64,000 nt of DNA from an uncultured Lachnospiraceae bacterium (GTDB taxonomy: Bacteria > Bacillota > Clostridia > Lachnospirales > Lachnospiraceae), in NCBI GenBank assembly GCA_947591245.1, contig CANQCY010000006.1, positions 1 to 64,000 on the forward strand, in the 5' to 3' direction. This document shows positions 40,205-49,578 of this stretch, piece by piece. The first letter of the stretch is position 1. Every line of letters starts with the position of its first letter. The position numbers were made by a program, and so were the translations under genes. The notes under the pieces are model-generated. The model was not told where the DNA came from, ran no database searches, and saw only the letters and a program-made list of their open reading frames with translations.

Positions 40205-40816
40205 TCATGCTTCAAATGCTCGGATCCGGTAAGTAACCCCTAGTTTTTTGCAAATTTCCCTGCACCTCTCCTCTTCCTCTTCGGTTATCGTCGTCGCCAC
40301 GGTAGTCAGAGTAACGCTTGGCACGTATTTTTTGACGTCGCCCGCAAACTTAATCATCGCGTCAAACGACTGAATCCCGAATTTGCTTCTCGTCAATTCC
40401 AGATACTTTTCAGGATCCGGCGTATTGAGGCTGATTGAAACGGCATCTATTTTCCCCTCAAACAAGGGCGTCACGTCTTTGCCACAAATCAAATTGGCGA
40501 GACCGTTCGTATTGATCCGGATTTTCTTTCCATATTTTTGTTTGGCAAATGCCGCTACCTCAAGCAGATCCTCCAGGCGTTCCGTTGGTTCGCCATAACC
40601 GCAAAATACAATATCCTTATAGCTCTCCGGCGGAAATTTGTCAAATTCATCCTTGATCTCCTGCACGGAAGGCTCACGCTCCAGCCACAGATTTCCGGAG
40701 CCATTTAGCTCATCTCCGTTGTTTCGCAGACAAAATGTACACGCACAAGGACAGCGGTTTGTCATATTTACATACAAATTTCCATAGATAGAATATAAGA
40801 TTGTCATCAAATCCAC
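40205..40816 (-). CDS. TatD-associated radical SAM protein
   Basis: GNLYVNMTNRCPCACTFCLRNNGDEL...IVFCGYGEPTERLEDL...RINTNGLANLI. Confidence 0.85.
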   Translation of the reverse strand: MDLMTILYSIYGNLYVNMTNRCPCACTFCLRNNGDELNGSGNLWLEREPSVQEIKDEFDKFPPESYKDIVFCGYGEPTERLEDLLEVAAFAKQKYGKKIRINTNGLANLICGKDVTPLFEGKIDAVSISLNTPDPEKYLELTRSKFGIQSFDAMIKFAGDVKKYVPSVTLTTVATTITEEEEERCREICKKLGVTYRIRAFEA

Positions 40817-40823
40817 TCCTGCC

Positions 40824-41288
40824 TTACATTTTCTTCATCAAATTTACCATTTCGATCGCCGTCGCAGCAGCGTCGTATCCTTTGTTTCCCGCCTTAGCGC
40901 CGGCACGCTCAATCGCCTGCTCGATATTGTCGGTCGTAAGTATGCCGAAAATCGTGGGAACGCCTGTTTTTAAGCCAACGGACGCCACCCCCTTGCTTAC
41001 TTCCGCGCATACATAGTCATAATGCGAGGTAGAGCCCTTGATCACCGCGCCAAGGCAAATGACCGCATCATATTTCCCCGATTCCGCCATTTTCTGCGCC
41101 GTAATCGGAATTTCAAAGGCGCCCGGCACCCATGCCAGCTCCACGTCGTTTTCCGTATCCACTTCGTGCCTTTTCAGAGCGTCCTCCGCTCCGCCCACCA
41201 GCTTTGATACGATAAATTCGTTAAATCTGGCCGCCACAATACCGATTTTCATTCCGTTTCCAACTACATTTCCTTCTAATACCCTCAT
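40824..41288 (-). CDS. ribH: 6,7-dimethyl-8-ribityllumazine synthase
   Basis: [21 protein letters not shown]...[41 protein letters not shown]. Confidence 0.97.
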   Translation of the reverse strand: MRVLEGNVVGNGMKIGIVAARFNEFIVSKLVGGAEDALKRHEVDTENDVELAWVPGAFEIPITAQKMAESGKYDAVICLGAVIKGSTSHYDYVCAEVSKGVASVGLKTGVPTIFGILTTDNIEQAIERAGAKAGNKGYDAAATAIEMVNLMKKM

Positions 41289-41303
41289 GACTGTCCTCCA
41301 TTT

Positions 41304-42515
41304 CTATTTTTTATAATTTGTCATATGCTGCATTTTTTCCTGTTTCGTGAGAAGATATTTAAAGTCTTCCCGCCTCGGCTCTATCTGAATCGGAACCCTC
41401 TCTTCAATGCTGATTCCGTAACCGCTTAATCCGGCGATCTTCTTCGGATTGTTTGTGAGAAGCCTCAGTTTCTTCACTCCCAGATCATACAGAATCTGCG
41501 CTCCGATGCCATATTCTCGCAGATCCGGGGCAAATCCGAGCTTTATATTCGCCTCCACCGTATCATATCCCTGCTCCTGAAGCTCGTATGCTTTCAATTT
41601 ATTGATCAATCCGATTCCTCTGCCCTCTTGCCTCATATAAAGCAAAATTCCGCGCCCTTCCTTGGCGATCTGTTTCATTGCGCTGTCAAGCTGCTCCCCG
41701 CAGTCACACCGTCTGGAGCCGAACACGTCGCCGGTCAGGCACTCGGAATGCACGCGGCAGAGAACCGGCTTGCCATCCGATACATCCCCCATCGTCAGCG
41801 CTACATGATGCTCCCCGTTTAGCTTATTTACATAGCCGTGTATATCAAATTCGCCGTATTTGGTCGGGAGTTTCGCCGCCGTTTCTTTCTGTACAAGACT
41901 CTCTTTCTCCAGCCTTTTCCGAATGATTTCCTCCACAGTAATCACCGTATACCCGTGCTCCTTCGCGAAAGCGAGAAGCTCCGTCGTCCGCATCATCGTT
42001 CCGTCTTCGCGCATTATCTCACAACACAGCCCGCATTCTTTAAGGCCTGCCAGTTTCATGAGATCCACCGTCGCCTCCGTGTGTCCGGCACGTTTCAGAA
42101 CGCCGCCCATCCTTGCCTCCAATGGAAACATGTGCCCCGGCCTTCGGAAATCTTCAGGCCTCACTCCCTCCTCTACTGTTTTCATCGCTGTCAGGGAACG
42201 CTCAAACGCAGAGATGCCCGTCGTCGTATCCACATGGTCGATGGACACGGTAAATGCCGTCGCGTGGTTGTCCGTATTGGCTTCCACCATCTGGGAAAGC
42301 CCCAGCTTTGAGCACAGCTCCCCGCTCATCGGCATACAGATCAGCCCTTTTGCGAGACTCGCCATCGCATTTACATTTTCCGGCGTGGCATGCTCTGCAG
42401 CACAGATTAAATCTCCCTCATTTTCCCGCTCCGGATCATCTATGACAAGAATTAATTTGCCATCCCTTAAATCCTGCAATGCCCGTTCCAATTTGCCAAA
42501 CTGTTCTGCAGCCAT
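41304..42515 (-). CDS. ribBA: Bifunctional DHBP synthase / GTP cyclohydrolase II
   Basis: [50 protein letters not shown]...[21 protein letters not shown]. Confidence 0.97.
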   Translation of the reverse strand: MAAEQFGKLERALQDLRDGKLILVIDDPERENEGDLICAAEHATPENVNAMASLAKGLICMPMSGELCSKLGLSQMVEANTDNHATAFTVSIDHVDTTTGISAFERSLTAMKTVEEGVRPEDFRRPGHMFPLEARMGGVLKRAGHTEATVDLMKLAGLKECGLCCEIMREDGTMMRTTELLAFAKEHGYTVITVEEIIRKRLEKESLVQKETAAKLPTKYGEFDIHGYVNKLNGEHHVALTMGDVSDGKPVLCRVHSECLTGDVFGSRRCDCGEQLDSAMKQIAKEGRGILLYMRQEGRGIGLINKLKAYELQEQGYDTVEANIKLGFAPDLREYGIGAQILYDLGVKKLRLLTNNPKKIAGLSGYGISIEERVPIQIEPRREDFKYLLTKQEKMQHMTNYKK

Positions 42516-42537
42516 TTTTTAACCTTCCTTTCCATAA

Positions 42538-42580
42538 TTATACAAATCCATTTTCATATAAAAACTGTTTCGATATTTTC
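42538..42580 (-). repeat. 43-bp direct repeat, copy 2 (duplicate of the ribE 3' end)
   Basis: TTATACAAATCCATTTTCATATAAAAACTGTTTCGATATTTTC, identical to 44398-44440. Confidence 0.97.
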
Positions 42581-42601
42581 ACGGGTATCCATGAAAATAT
42601 C
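42572..42601. other. Inverted repeat at the distal junction of the inserted gene
   Basis: GATATTTTCA-N10-TGAAAATATC, perfect 10-bp arms. Confidence 0.9.
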
Positions 42602-42645
42602 AAAAGCCATTAATCAACACAAACTCAAAGAATGCGCAAATCACT

Positions 42646-44364
42646 TCATTCATTCACAATAGCTGTTACAGCATACTGATATACTTCAAACTGTTCTTGA
42701 TCCGCAATTCCCGGCAGCTGGTAAATGGCGTCTATCATCTTCTCTGCTTCCGGAACAATCTCTTCCCTGTTGCTCATCTTCAACATTCTGATAATCTTAT
42801 AGCCGCAGCTGCTGAACATATCAAAAATTTCCTGTTTCGTAAAGAAATGGATATGCGTACGATCAAGCAGTCCCTGCTCCTGATACATAAACCGACCTCT
42901 CAAAAGCGGAACCACCACCGATATATTCATAAAGTTTGGTATACCGGCTACCAGTCTGCCTCCCGGCTTCAAATACTTTTTCATTTCCACAAGAACCTCT
43001 CCGGGATTCCTGAGATGCTCCAGTACATCGCCCATTATAACTGCATCAAAATAATGATGTTCGTATGGAATCCGCATCGTCTCAATATCACCAACGATGA
43101 TATCTGCCATATCTGTTCCGAACCGGGCCACCTGCTGCATCAATTCAATCCCATACACCTCTGTTCCCGGAAAACGGTAACGGATATGCGCAAGATTAGC
43201 TCCCATGCCGCAGCCAATCTCCAATACGCGAAACGGCGGCTCCCATCTCTCGCTAAACAAATCAATCAGCTCATCTCTTATATTTGAATAATAAAATACC
43301 TGAAATCCCCACTTTTCATATAACCTCTCTTTTTCCAAACACTGATGCCTACAAACTGACAAATCCTGAATATGATACGAGTACACCAAACTGTTATGGC
43401 ACAAAAGAAGTTCATAACCCTGTTGTATTAACTTCATCCCATAGTCGGTATCGGCATACATCCCACTGTTATATCTTGCATCAAACAATCCGGCATCATC
43501 CAACGCTCTTCTTTTAATCAGCATAGCAAAATCAGACAGCCATATTTTATTTTCATACGCATTTTCTTCCGAAACGAGGAGTTGTTCCGCCAGTTGCATG
43601 TATTGTTCCGAACATTCAAAATCCCTCCCCACGCCCTGATCATTGATACATAAATTTGTGAGCGGTCCTGCGGCGCCGACTGTGTCGCGTTCGTATAGCC
43701 CCATGCGAATCCAGAAAAGAGCGCCATATGGAAAAATCGTATCGCCATTCACAAGAAAAATATCATTTTCCGGAGCCGCCGCCTTAATGCCCCGATTTCT
43801 GGCAGCTGCCAGCCCCCTTTCTCGACGCCCCCTGACTAATTGAATGCCGTCCTTCTCTTTTAACCGGGACAGCATATCCTCTCCGGCGCCGCTGTCAACT
43901 ACAATCAACTCGTATTCCTCTTCTGCGTTTGCCATCCGAAAGCTCTCAATACACTGTTCAAACACGGCTATGTCCTCAATGGCAGTCATAACAACAGATA
44001 CCGGATTCACACACCATTCCGGGCGCTCAGCCATCTGCTTCATACTCTGCGAAATCACGTCCCTGTCGTCGTCATTGTCACAACACGACAATGCTCGTTC
44101 ATAGCAAAGCCATGCCTGATTTACATTCCGGACAGAATAATAGTTCCCCAGCATAAAATACAGTTCATAATTTTTCGGGTTCTGGCGCAGCCCATGCATA
44201 ATACATGCATATACAAGCTCATCCTTTCCCTCCGCCTCATAAACTGTACCATTCAAAATCCAAAAGGAATCCGAACTTTCCCCGTCTTGGTATAGCCTGT
44301 CTGCCAGTTCTCTGGCTTCCGGCCATGCGCCATGTTCGATTAACCGTTTTAAATCCTCAAACAT
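42646..44364 (-). CDS. TPR-like / family 2 glycosyltransferase / SAM methyltransferase fusion inserted in the riboflavin operon
   Basis: NPVSVVMTAIEDIAVFEQCIESFRM...RGLAAARNRGIKAAAPENDIFLVNGD; FRVLEIGCGMGANLAHIRYRFP...GDVLEHLRNPGEVLVEMKKYLKPGG. Confidence 0.85.
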   Translation of the reverse strand: MFEDLKRLIEHGAWPEARELADRLYQDGESSDSFWILNGTVYEAEGKDELVYACIMHGLRQNPKNYELYFMLGNYYSVRNVNQAWLCYERALSCCDNDDDRDVISQSMKQMAERPEWCVNPVSVVMTAIEDIAVFEQCIESFRMANAEEEYELIVVDSGAGEDMLSRLKEKDGIQLVRGRRERGLAAARNRGIKAAAPENDIFLVNGDTIFPYGALFWIRMGLYERDTVGAAGPLTNLCINDQGVGRDFECSEQYMQLAEQLLVSEENAYENKIWLSDFAMLIKRRALDDAGLFDARYNSGMYADTDYGMKLIQQGYELLLCHNSLVYSYHIQDLSVCRHQCLEKERLYEKWGFQVFYYSNIRDELIDLFSERWEPPFRVLEIGCGMGANLAHIRYRFPGTEVYGIELMQQVARFGTDMADIIVGDIETMRIPYEHHYFDAVIMGDVLEHLRNPGEVLVEMKKYLKPGGRLVAGIPNFMNISVVVPLLRGRFMYQEQGLLDRTHIHFFTKQEIFDMFSSCGYKIIRMLKMSNREEIVPEAEKMIDAIYQLPGIADQEQFEVYQYAVTAIVNE

Positions 44365-44397
44365 TTTCTGAACTTTCTCCCCTTCTTTTTGCATCTC

Positions 44398-44440
44398 TTA
44401 TACAAATCCATTTTCATATAAAAACTGTTTCGATATTTTC
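44398..44440 (-). repeat. 43-bp direct repeat, copy 1 (inside the ribE 3' end including the stop codon)
   Basis: identical to 42538-42580; encodes KISKQFLYENGFV*. Confidence 0.97.
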
Positions 44441-45060
44441 GTCTCCTCTTTTTTACCAGCAGAACCGGTATCGCCCTGTCGAAAAAGCTTTTCCACATAT
44501 TTTCCGACAATATCACACTCAAGATTTACAATATCTCCGACACGGCGGTCAGCCAGATTGGTAACCCCTTGTGTGTGGGGGATAACAGAAACGGAAAAAT
44601 CCCGATCGGTCACCCGCGCTACCGTCAAGCTTATGCCATCCACCGCAATGGAACCCTTTTCCACAATATACCGCAAAATACTCTCATCAGCCGTAATCCG
44701 ATACCACACCGCCGTCTCGTCTTTCGTGACTTCCTGAACCCTTCCGGTTCCGTCAATGTGCCCCGCCACTATATGGCCTCCAAACCGTCCGTCTGCTGCC
44801 ATCGCGCGTTCCAAATTGACGCGGCTGTTCTTTTTCAGCGCCCCAAGCGAACTGCGCTCCAGCGTTTCCGGCATCACATCCGCCGTATATCCGCTGCCGC
44901 TCATACCGGTCACAGTCAGGCAGACGCCGTTGACCGCTATGCTGTCGCCAATCTTCGTCCCCTCCAGCACCTTACTGCAGCCGATGCCAATCGCCGCCGA
45001 ATGCGTACCTCTTTGAATCGTCTGTAAGGTTCCGATTTCTTCAATAATTCCTGTAAACAT
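44398..45060 (-). CDS. ribE: Riboflavin synthase alpha subunit
   Basis: MFTGIIEEIGTLQTI...SIAVNGVCLTV...GHIVAGHIDGTG...SIAVDGISLTV...NLECDIVGKYVEKL. Confidence 0.96.
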   Translation of the reverse strand: MFTGIIEEIGTLQTIQRGTHSAAIGIGCSKVLEGTKIGDSIAVNGVCLTVTGMSGSGYTADVMPETLERSSLGALKKNSRVNLERAMAADGRFGGHIVAGHIDGTGRVQEVTKDETAVWYRITADESILRYIVEKGSIAVDGISLTVARVTDRDFSVSVIPHTQGVTNLADRRVGDIVNLECDIVGKYVEKLFRQGDTGSAGKKEETKISKQFLYENGFV

Positions 45061-45121
45061 ATCCGCCTCATCTCCCAAACCGGAATCAGTATAATTTTCA
45101 CTCTTATTTCATGACTGTTCC

Positions 45122-46279
45122 TTATATTGTTTCATTTCTGCCGGACAGGCGCCCTGTAATGCAAAAATCCCTTTCCAACGATATAATTTCTATATCAGAC
45201 AGCTGGCGCGCCTCATCCATCTTTGCAAACCCGCTCCCCTCTATCGGCGATTTTGCCTCTTTCCCGCCAATCAGCTTCGGGGCAATATATGCGTATACCC
45301 GGTTCACAAGGCCTGTCCGGAGAAGCGATCCGTGAATGGTTCCCCCGCCTTCCGCCAGCACGCTGTCGATCTTTCTCTTCCCCAGTTCGCAAAACAGGTC
45401 GGCGAGCGGCACATGATCGTCCGCATCCAGCCTGATCACTTCCACCCCCGCCTCCCGCAGCAGCTCTTCTTTTGTCCCACCCTTTGAAACATTTGGCTGT
45501 TCAACAGTTTGAGCGGCACAGGCAACCATTGTCGGTATCTCCTTCGCCGTCTGCACGATCCGGCTCTCCAGCGGAATCCGCAAATGAGTATCGCAAATGA
45601 TACGAACCGGATCCACTCCATTCCACATCCGGCAGTTTAACATCGGATCATCCGCAATCACCGTATCCACGCCTGCCATGATGGCAGAATATTTCTTGCG
45701 CAGAAGCTGCACATGCTCTCTCGCTTTTTCGCCGGTTACCCATTTGGAATCCCCGGTAAACGCGGCTATTTTGCCATCCAGCGTCATAGCATATTTCATC
45801 GCCACATATGGCGCGCCCGAAGTGATGTAATGAAAGAAAATTTCGTTCAGACGCATGCACTCTTCTTCCAGTATGCCCACCGTAACTTCAATTCCATGCT
45901 CCCGCAGTATCCTGACGCCATTTCCCGCCACTTTGGGGTTTGGATCCAGCGCGCCGACAAACACGCGCCCGATGCCCTTTTCAATGATAATATCGGTACA
46001 TGGCGGTGTTTTTCCATGATGGCAGCACGGTTCCAGCGTGACATACAGGTCGGCGCCTCTTACCTCTTCCCCGCAGCCAGCCAGCGCATTGCGCTCCGCA
46101 TGAAACCCGCCGTATTCCTCATGGCAGCCCTCCGCCACGACGCAGCCCTCCCGAACCGCGACACACCCCACCATCGGATTCGGCGACGTATGCCCCATCG
46201 CACTCTGCGCCAGTTCGAGCGCCCGCTTCATATGTATTTCATGCATTCCTTTTCCTTCATGAGTTTCCTGTGCGTTCAT
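45122..46279 (-). CDS. ribD: Bifunctional diaminohydroxyphosphoribosylaminopyrimidine deaminase / uracil reductase
   Basis: MKRALELAQSAMGHTSPNPMVGCV...HAERNAL...YVTLEPCCHHGKTPPCTD...VLAEGGGTIHGSLL. Confidence 0.97.
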   Translation of the reverse strand: MNAQETHEGKGMHEIHMKRALELAQSAMGHTSPNPMVGCVAVREGCVVAEGCHEEYGGFHAERNALAGCGEEVRGADLYVTLEPCCHHGKTPPCTDIIIEKGIGRVFVGALDPNPKVAGNGVRILREHGIEVTVGILEEECMRLNEIFFHYITSGAPYVAMKYAMTLDGKIAAFTGDSKWVTGEKAREHVQLLRKKYSAIMAGVDTVIADDPMLNCRMWNGVDPVRIICDTHLRIPLESRIVQTAKEIPTMVACAAQTVEQPNVSKGGTKEELLREAGVEVIRLDADDHVPLADLFCELGKRKIDSVLAEGGGTIHGSLLRTGLVNRVYAYIAPKLIGGKEAKSPIEGSGFAKMDEARQLSDIEIISLERDFCITGRLSGRNETI

Positions 46280-46305
46280 GCCGGTCCCCCATTCCTTTTT
46301 TATTA

Positions 46306-46773
46306 TTATAATATATCCTCACTGTCCAAAATAATTGTAAACGGTCCGTCATTCAGTAAATCTATTTTCATATCTGCACCGAATTCCCCTTGCTCCACCA
46401 CGGGAATTTTCTCACGGCACTTCTGTACAATATAATCATACAGCCGCTCTGCTTCATCCGGTTTTGCCGCTCCCGTAAAGGACGGGCGGTTCCCCTTCCT
46501 GCAGTCCGCATACAATGTAAACTGAGAAACTAAAAGCAATCCGCCCCCGACGTCAGATAGCGCCAGATTGGTCTTGCCCTCGCCATCCTCAAAAATCCGC
46601 ATATTAACCAGCTTCTTTATAAGCTTGTCAGCAACCTGCTCATCATCTCCCACGCCGATTCCGATCAATACCAAAAAACCTTTTTCAATACTGCCTTTTA
46701 CTTCATGATCAATCCTCACGGACGCCCGCCCAACTCTCTGAATTACAAATCTCATATATCCTCCTTTTTGCAA
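46306..46773 (-). CDS. dtd: D-aminoacyl-tRNA deacylase
   Basis: [33 protein letters not shown]...[27 protein letters not shown]. Confidence 0.97.
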   Translation of the reverse strand: MQKGGYMRFVIQRVGRASVRIDHEVKGSIEKGFLVLIGIGVGDDEQVADKLIKKLVNMRIFEDGEGKTNLALSDVGGGLLLVSQFTLYADCRKGNRPSFTGAAKPDEAERLYDYIVQKCREKIPVVEQGEFGADMKIDLLNDGPFTIILDSEDIL

Positions 46774-46807
46774 ACTCCGGCGCCAGCCTGCCGGACATCA
46801 TTCGTCT

Positions 46808-47650
46808 TTACGCTTCGGGCCGCACCCACGCGCCATCTGCCGACGCATGTTTCCATTTATCCTTTGCTTCCTCGTAAGATATGACCGACATATATTGAAA
46901 ATCGCTGCTTGTTTTTAATGCTTTATATATTGTTTTCAGCGGCGCCCAGCGCCGATTATGCTTTGGATCGCCAGAATCCGTGAGGAACGCCTCATCTGTG
47001 TCGCTATTATATAAAAACAGCGTCACATAATGCCCCGGCGTGTCCTGCCAATAACTATCATCTTCGTAGCTGGAAACGAGTACGAGCATCGACTGGCTCT
47101 CCGACATGGCGGCTTGAAATTTGCCATAAGACGACGGTTTTTCTCCTAATTTCACTTCAAATCCAAGCTGCGCCATTGCCCTTCGCATAAACTGCCATGC
47201 AATGGCTCCGCCTCCCCCATAATACGTATTTTTTTTCGTCCACTGGTACATATCAAAAGGGGTGCATTTGTACGGCGTCAGGGTACAGTAAATATTTGCC
47301 ATCCCGCATAATCCGCAGCCAAAACCGCCAAAAGAGCGTCCGTCATAAAATTCCACCCCCCATTTTCCGGACCACGCACGCCTCTGTTTCCATGACTTCG
47401 GCCCCTGCAAAAAAGAGTAAACGCCATCCTCCGGATTGGCTGTCGGTTCCGGCGCTGTAAAGACTGCTTGTCCCGAAACAGGCTCGATATTTTTCAAATA
47501 TTGCGTATCCGCAATCACGGTAGCGGGTTCCGTCTTCCTGGAATTTCCGGCGCGATTTCCCAAAATCAGAAGCGGCGCCAGCGCCAGTACCACGGCAGAA
47601 AGAAGAATCCATTTACCCTTTTTGTATCTGCTCATCCGCATAAACCTCAC
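46808..47650 (-). CDS. Membrane-anchored or secreted C39-like (papain-fold) peptidase family protein
   Basis: N-terminal TM; GGFGCGLCGMANIYCTLTPY...TPGHYVTLFLYNSDTDEAFLTDSGD. Confidence 0.7.
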   Translation of the reverse strand: MRFMRMSRYKKGKWILLSAVVLALAPLLILGNRAGNSRKTEPATVIADTQYLKNIEPVSGQAVFTAPEPTANPEDGVYSFLQGPKSWKQRRAWSGKWGVEFYDGRSFGGFGCGLCGMANIYCTLTPYKCTPFDMYQWTKKNTYYGGGGAIAWQFMRRAMAQLGFEVKLGEKPSSYGKFQAAMSESQSMLVLVSSYEDDSYWQDTPGHYVTLFLYNSDTDEAFLTDSGDPKHNRRWAPLKTIYKALKTSSDFQYMSVISYEEAKDKWKHASADGAWVRPEA

Positions 47651-48393
47651 ACATATTTTTCGATTGCTACAGTAAACCTTCCCTTTTTCGTCTCCCGGAC
47701 CACGCCGGCATATACAAATTTTCCATACCCCCGAACGCTCACGACGTCGCCTTCTTTCAATATGCCGCTATTATTTACAAATTGCCCGCTGTTTACAAAT
47801 ACCTTTTTTTCCTGAAACAAAGGAATGCATTTTCCGCGGGAAAGGCGATATGCCTTGGCGACCAGCGCGTCGCACCTCACGGAGGAAAGAATATATTCCT
47901 CCCGTTTGCGAACCGGTGCCGCCACTTGGGGGAGCTCGTCTATTTCTATACAAACCACATTTGTATGTCGTATTTTTGTCAGATTTCCGCAAATATACTC
48001 TTTCATATTTTTCAGGCAAAAGAAATAGCATTCTTTGTCCTTCACCCGGATATCTCCGATCACGTTCCTCTCAATCCCCAGATTCATTAAAGCTCCCAGT
48101 ATGTCGCGATGCCCGACCGTTTCCGCAAATTTTGGCGCCGCCGGACGGCAGTAAATGCAGCTGATCGGAAATTCCTCCGCATAACCAAGCAGATCCTCGC
48201 AGCCAAATCTCAGGATCTGACGTTCTGCATCCTCGCAGCCCCCAAACATAGAATATTCCACAAATGATATTTCGTTTCTGATCTGGAAAAACTCGTCTAT
48301 TTCTGCCGGGGACAAAAACTGTGTAAATGTATAATACCCTTTTTGGTAACAAGTATTTGCAAGTTCTTTGAACCGCCGTTTATTGTCAGTCAT
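47647..48393 (-). CDS. ylmH: S4-domain RNA-binding protein (YlmH family)
   Basis: TFTQFLSPAEIDEF...VGHRDILGALMNLGIERNVIGDI...SSVRCDALVAKAYRLSRGKC...LKEGDVVSVRGYGKF. Confidence 0.88.
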   Translation of the reverse strand: MTDNKRRFKELANTCYQKGYYTFTQFLSPAEIDEFFQIRNEISFVEYSMFGGCEDAERQILRFGCEDLLGYAEEFPISCIYCRPAAPKFAETVGHRDILGALMNLGIERNVIGDIRVKDKECYFFCLKNMKEYICGNLTKIRHTNVVCIEIDELPQVAAPVRKREEYILSSVRCDALVAKAYRLSRGKCIPLFQEKKVFVNSGQFVNNSGILKEGDVVSVRGYGKFVYAGVVRETKKGRFTVAIEKYV

Positions 48394-48603
48394 CACATCC
48401 TCTTTTCCGAGACGAACCCGGATATCCAAAATACCCGTCCGCCCTGCCCGCTTATTCTGCGAATCCAATGTCTTGCCAGATTTTTCCTTTTGGTGCAAGC
48501 ACAAAAGGCATTTGGCTCTTTTGCCCTTTGACCCTGACATCATTCTATCATCTTAACGCAAGAATTGCAAGCCACCCATTTCTGGCGCTCCATATCCCTT
48601 CCG

Positions 48604-49407
48604 TCAAACCGAAAACATTACATCCAGAAGCATCATGACGGCAAACCCCACGACAATGCCCATTGTAGCGTAATAAGGACGAGCCTGCTTGTTCTCCTGA
48701 CACTCCGGTATCAATTCATGTACCGCCACCAGTATCATTGCCCCTGCTGCAAAAGCAAGCGCATACGGGAGTATAGTCCTGATATGGGTCACAAGAACCG
48801 CCCCGACGACTCCCGATACCGGCTCCACGATTCCGGACGCCTGCCCTAACAAAAAGCATCTTTTCCGCGAATACCCCTCGCGCCGCAGCGGAATTGACAC
48901 AGCGGCGCCCTCCGGAAAATTCTGCAGGCCGATGCCGACCGCCACCGTAACCGCTCCCATCAGCCCTTCCGCAGAATAAGCGTCCTTCAATATGCCAAAT
49001 GCGACGCCGACGGCAAGCCCCTCCGGAATATTATGAAGTGTAATTGATAAAATAAGCATAATAATCCGGTTTAATTTTTCGTCCGGCGCTCCCTGCATGC
49101 TGTCAACTCTTCTTCGCATCTTCGATACCGCCTTATCCGAAAGCCACATGAAAACCGCGCCGCTCAAAAAACCGATGGTCGCCACAATATACGCCGGCGT
49201 CTTAAGCGTCTGCTCTGCCGTCTCGATCGCCGGTTGAAGCAGGGACCAAAAGCTTGCCGCTATCATTACGCCCGCCGAAAACCCGAGCATCAGGTTAAGC
49301 AGTGTGGGACTTGGCTTTCTGAAAAACAAGACCGTTGCCGCACCGAGCGCCGTCACCGCCCATGTCCCCATTGTTGCAATAAGCGCCATATAAATAAAAT
49401 GCTCCAT
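48604..49407 (-). CDS. ZIP family metal transporter
   Basis: MLGFSAGVMIAASFWSLL...LSITLHNIPEGLAVGVAFG...NFPEGAAVSIPL. Confidence 0.92.
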   Translation of the reverse strand: MEHFIYMALIATMGTWAVTALGAATVLFFRKPSPTLLNLMLGFSAGVMIAASFWSLLQPAIETAEQTLKTPAYIVATIGFLSGAVFMWLSDKAVSKMRRRVDSMQGAPDEKLNRIIMLILSITLHNIPEGLAVGVAFGILKDAYSAEGLMGAVTVAVGIGLQNFPEGAAVSIPLRREGYSRKRCFLLGQASGIVEPVSGVVGAVLVTHIRTILPYALAFAAGAMILVAVHELIPECQENKQARPYYATMGIVVGFAVMMLLDVMFSV

Positions 49408-49492
49408 AATAGACCCTCCCCCTTATTATCATATCTTTTATACATAAATAAGGTTACACAATGCGCCAGGCATTATATGGCATCTGCAAAAT

Positions 49493-49521
49493 TTGAAATT
49501 TTTCCGTTCTTATGTTATAAT
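49493..49521 (+). promoter_or_regulatory. Putative SigA promoter
   Basis: TTGAAA-N17-TATAAT. Confidence 0.65.
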
Positions 49522-49578
49522 ATCTCTGAAGTTAAAAGGTATTTTACCAAAAAATAGTACAAGGAGCGATGCTGCAAA

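Noticed and set aside
41860-42522. 220-aa plus-strand ORF opposite ribBA
   Set aside because: Antisense to conserved ribBA; no family motif.
45713-46435. 240-aa plus-strand ORF across ribD and dtd
   Set aside because: Antisense to two conserved genes; no support.
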